From: ChocPot-Mid sp043804925 | GTDB lineage: Bacteria; Bacteroidota; Ignavibacteria; Kapaibacteriales; UBA2268 | Length of the DNA: 64,000 nucleotides | NCBI GenBank assembly: GCA_043804925.1 | Contig: JAZDIP010000059.1 | Coordinates: forward strand, 1 to 64,000 | Direction of reading: 5' to 3' | Part shown: in pieces, positions 63,649 to 64,000 of the stretch | Layout: each line of letters starts with the position of its first letter | Position numbering within the stretch: the first letter of the stretch is position 1 | Made by a program: the position numbers and the translations under genes | The notes under the pieces: generated by a model | The model's input: the letters and a program-made list of their open reading frames with translations, nothing else | Databases searched by the model: none | Told to the model about the DNA's origin: nothing

Positions 63649-64000
63649 ATGCATCGATTGCTTCGTTTGAGTTTTCTAATGGTTTTATTCTGCATACTCG
63701 CCTTTAGTCAGGTGTTTGCACAGGAAAAACCGTCAGTAAAAGTATCAGGGCGGGTCGCTCCTGATGACGTAAGAGTATTCGTGAAGGACTCTGTTTATAT
63801 AGTTAACAGAGACTACGTAATCGGTGGTACCCTATTGATAGAGCCGGGTACTACTGTCTTGTTTTATGCTAACGGTCGGTTAATTGACTCAGTTGGCGGT
63901 AGGATTATAGCTGATGGCTTCGCCAAAGCTACATACGTACCAAATCCAATTGTTCCAGCCGGTGTGCCGAATGCAGGTTGGACAACTGCTGATCCGCTTT
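63649..64000 (+). CDS. Secreted protein, N-terminal part (runs off the window)
   Basis: A perfect AGGAGG is placed five bases before ATG 63649. MHRLLRLSFLMVLFCILAFSQ followed by VFAQE is a signal peptide. The mature part has VSGRVAPDDVRVFVKDSVYIV and IGGTLLIEPGTTVLFYANGR, the strand spacing typical of right-handed beta-helix or polymorphic surface proteins. The frame stays open to the last base, so size, any T9SS domain and function cannot be judged. Confidence 0.7.
   Translation, partial: MHRLLRLSFLMVLFCILAFSQVFAQEKPSVKVSGRVAPDDVRVFVKDSVYIVNRDYVIGGTLLIEPGTTVLFYANGRLIDSVGGRIIADGFAKATYVPNPIVPAGVPNAGWTTADPL

Overview
The window comes from a low-GC, Gram-negative bacterium of the Bacteroidota/FCB group. 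Four predicted exported proteins end in a type IX secretion (T9SS) type A sorting domain. Several others are outer-membrane barrels, SPII lipoproteins or proteins with ASPM/Hydin-like Ig repeats. The fused E1 alpha/beta dehydrogenase, ACR3/ArsM arsenic operon and half-size ChrA would fit an Ignavibacteria/Kapabacteria-like lineage, but there is no rRNA in the window, so this placement is an inference.

Layout. 1-12 kb: the end of a membrane glycosyltransferase split by a frameshift, a cluster of decayed toxin-antitoxin genes (PIN, HicA) beside an intact hicB, cysS coupled to a DUF2520 gene, an HD hydrolase, and a set of exported proteins that includes a tandem duplication. 12-20.4 kb: envelope proteins (barrel lipoprotein, Ig-like lipoprotein, PD40-OmpA-SPOR protein), a WD40 T9SS cargo and a RhuM/Fic gene with an internal deletion. 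20.7-25.5 kb: a seven-gene minus-strand molybdenum-cofactor operon (AhpD-like, chrA-like, moaA, moaC, MOSC, moeA, mobA) behind a probable Moco riboswitch and an intrinsic terminator. 25.5-29.2 kb: three copies of a hairpin-rich element with inverted ends, one of which carries a GIY-YIG nuclease gene, around a barrel gene and a serpin. 29.2-44 kb: T9SS cargo, a P-type Ca2+-ATPase, a secreted nuclease, manC, an aminotransferase, an AAA/DUF4143 gene bracketed by paired palindromes, a beta-helix T9SS protein and an orphan nuoD. 44-52 kb: pepT, an OPT transporter, a flippase-like protein, a T9SS propeller protein and a TPR protein. 52-58.4 kb: a nine-gene ars operon in which the usual arsR-arsC-arsM-acr3 set is followed by a HesB-like protein, a DUF1573 protein, a thioredoxin-like protein with a cysteine tail and a FtsX/LolD-type ABC transporter. 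58.4-64 kb: repeat-rich DNA with restriction-enzyme tail remnants and a broken NYN gene, then the E1 fusion, tRNA-Arg(CCG), a TPR membrane protein and a secreted protein cut by the window edge.

Two themes stand out. First, intergenic DNA is packed with short repeats: REP-like hairpins built on ATTGC...GCAAT, the CTTCGACAAGCTCAG family, and many different arrays of 7-12 base words. Some of these have entered coding sequence. Second, many accessory genes are broken by a single stop or frameshift. The strongest candidates for something undescribed are the GIY-YIG gene nested in the hairpin element, the ars operon extension, and the palindrome-flanked ATPase. No function was confirmed by database search; family names rest on motifs recognised by eye.
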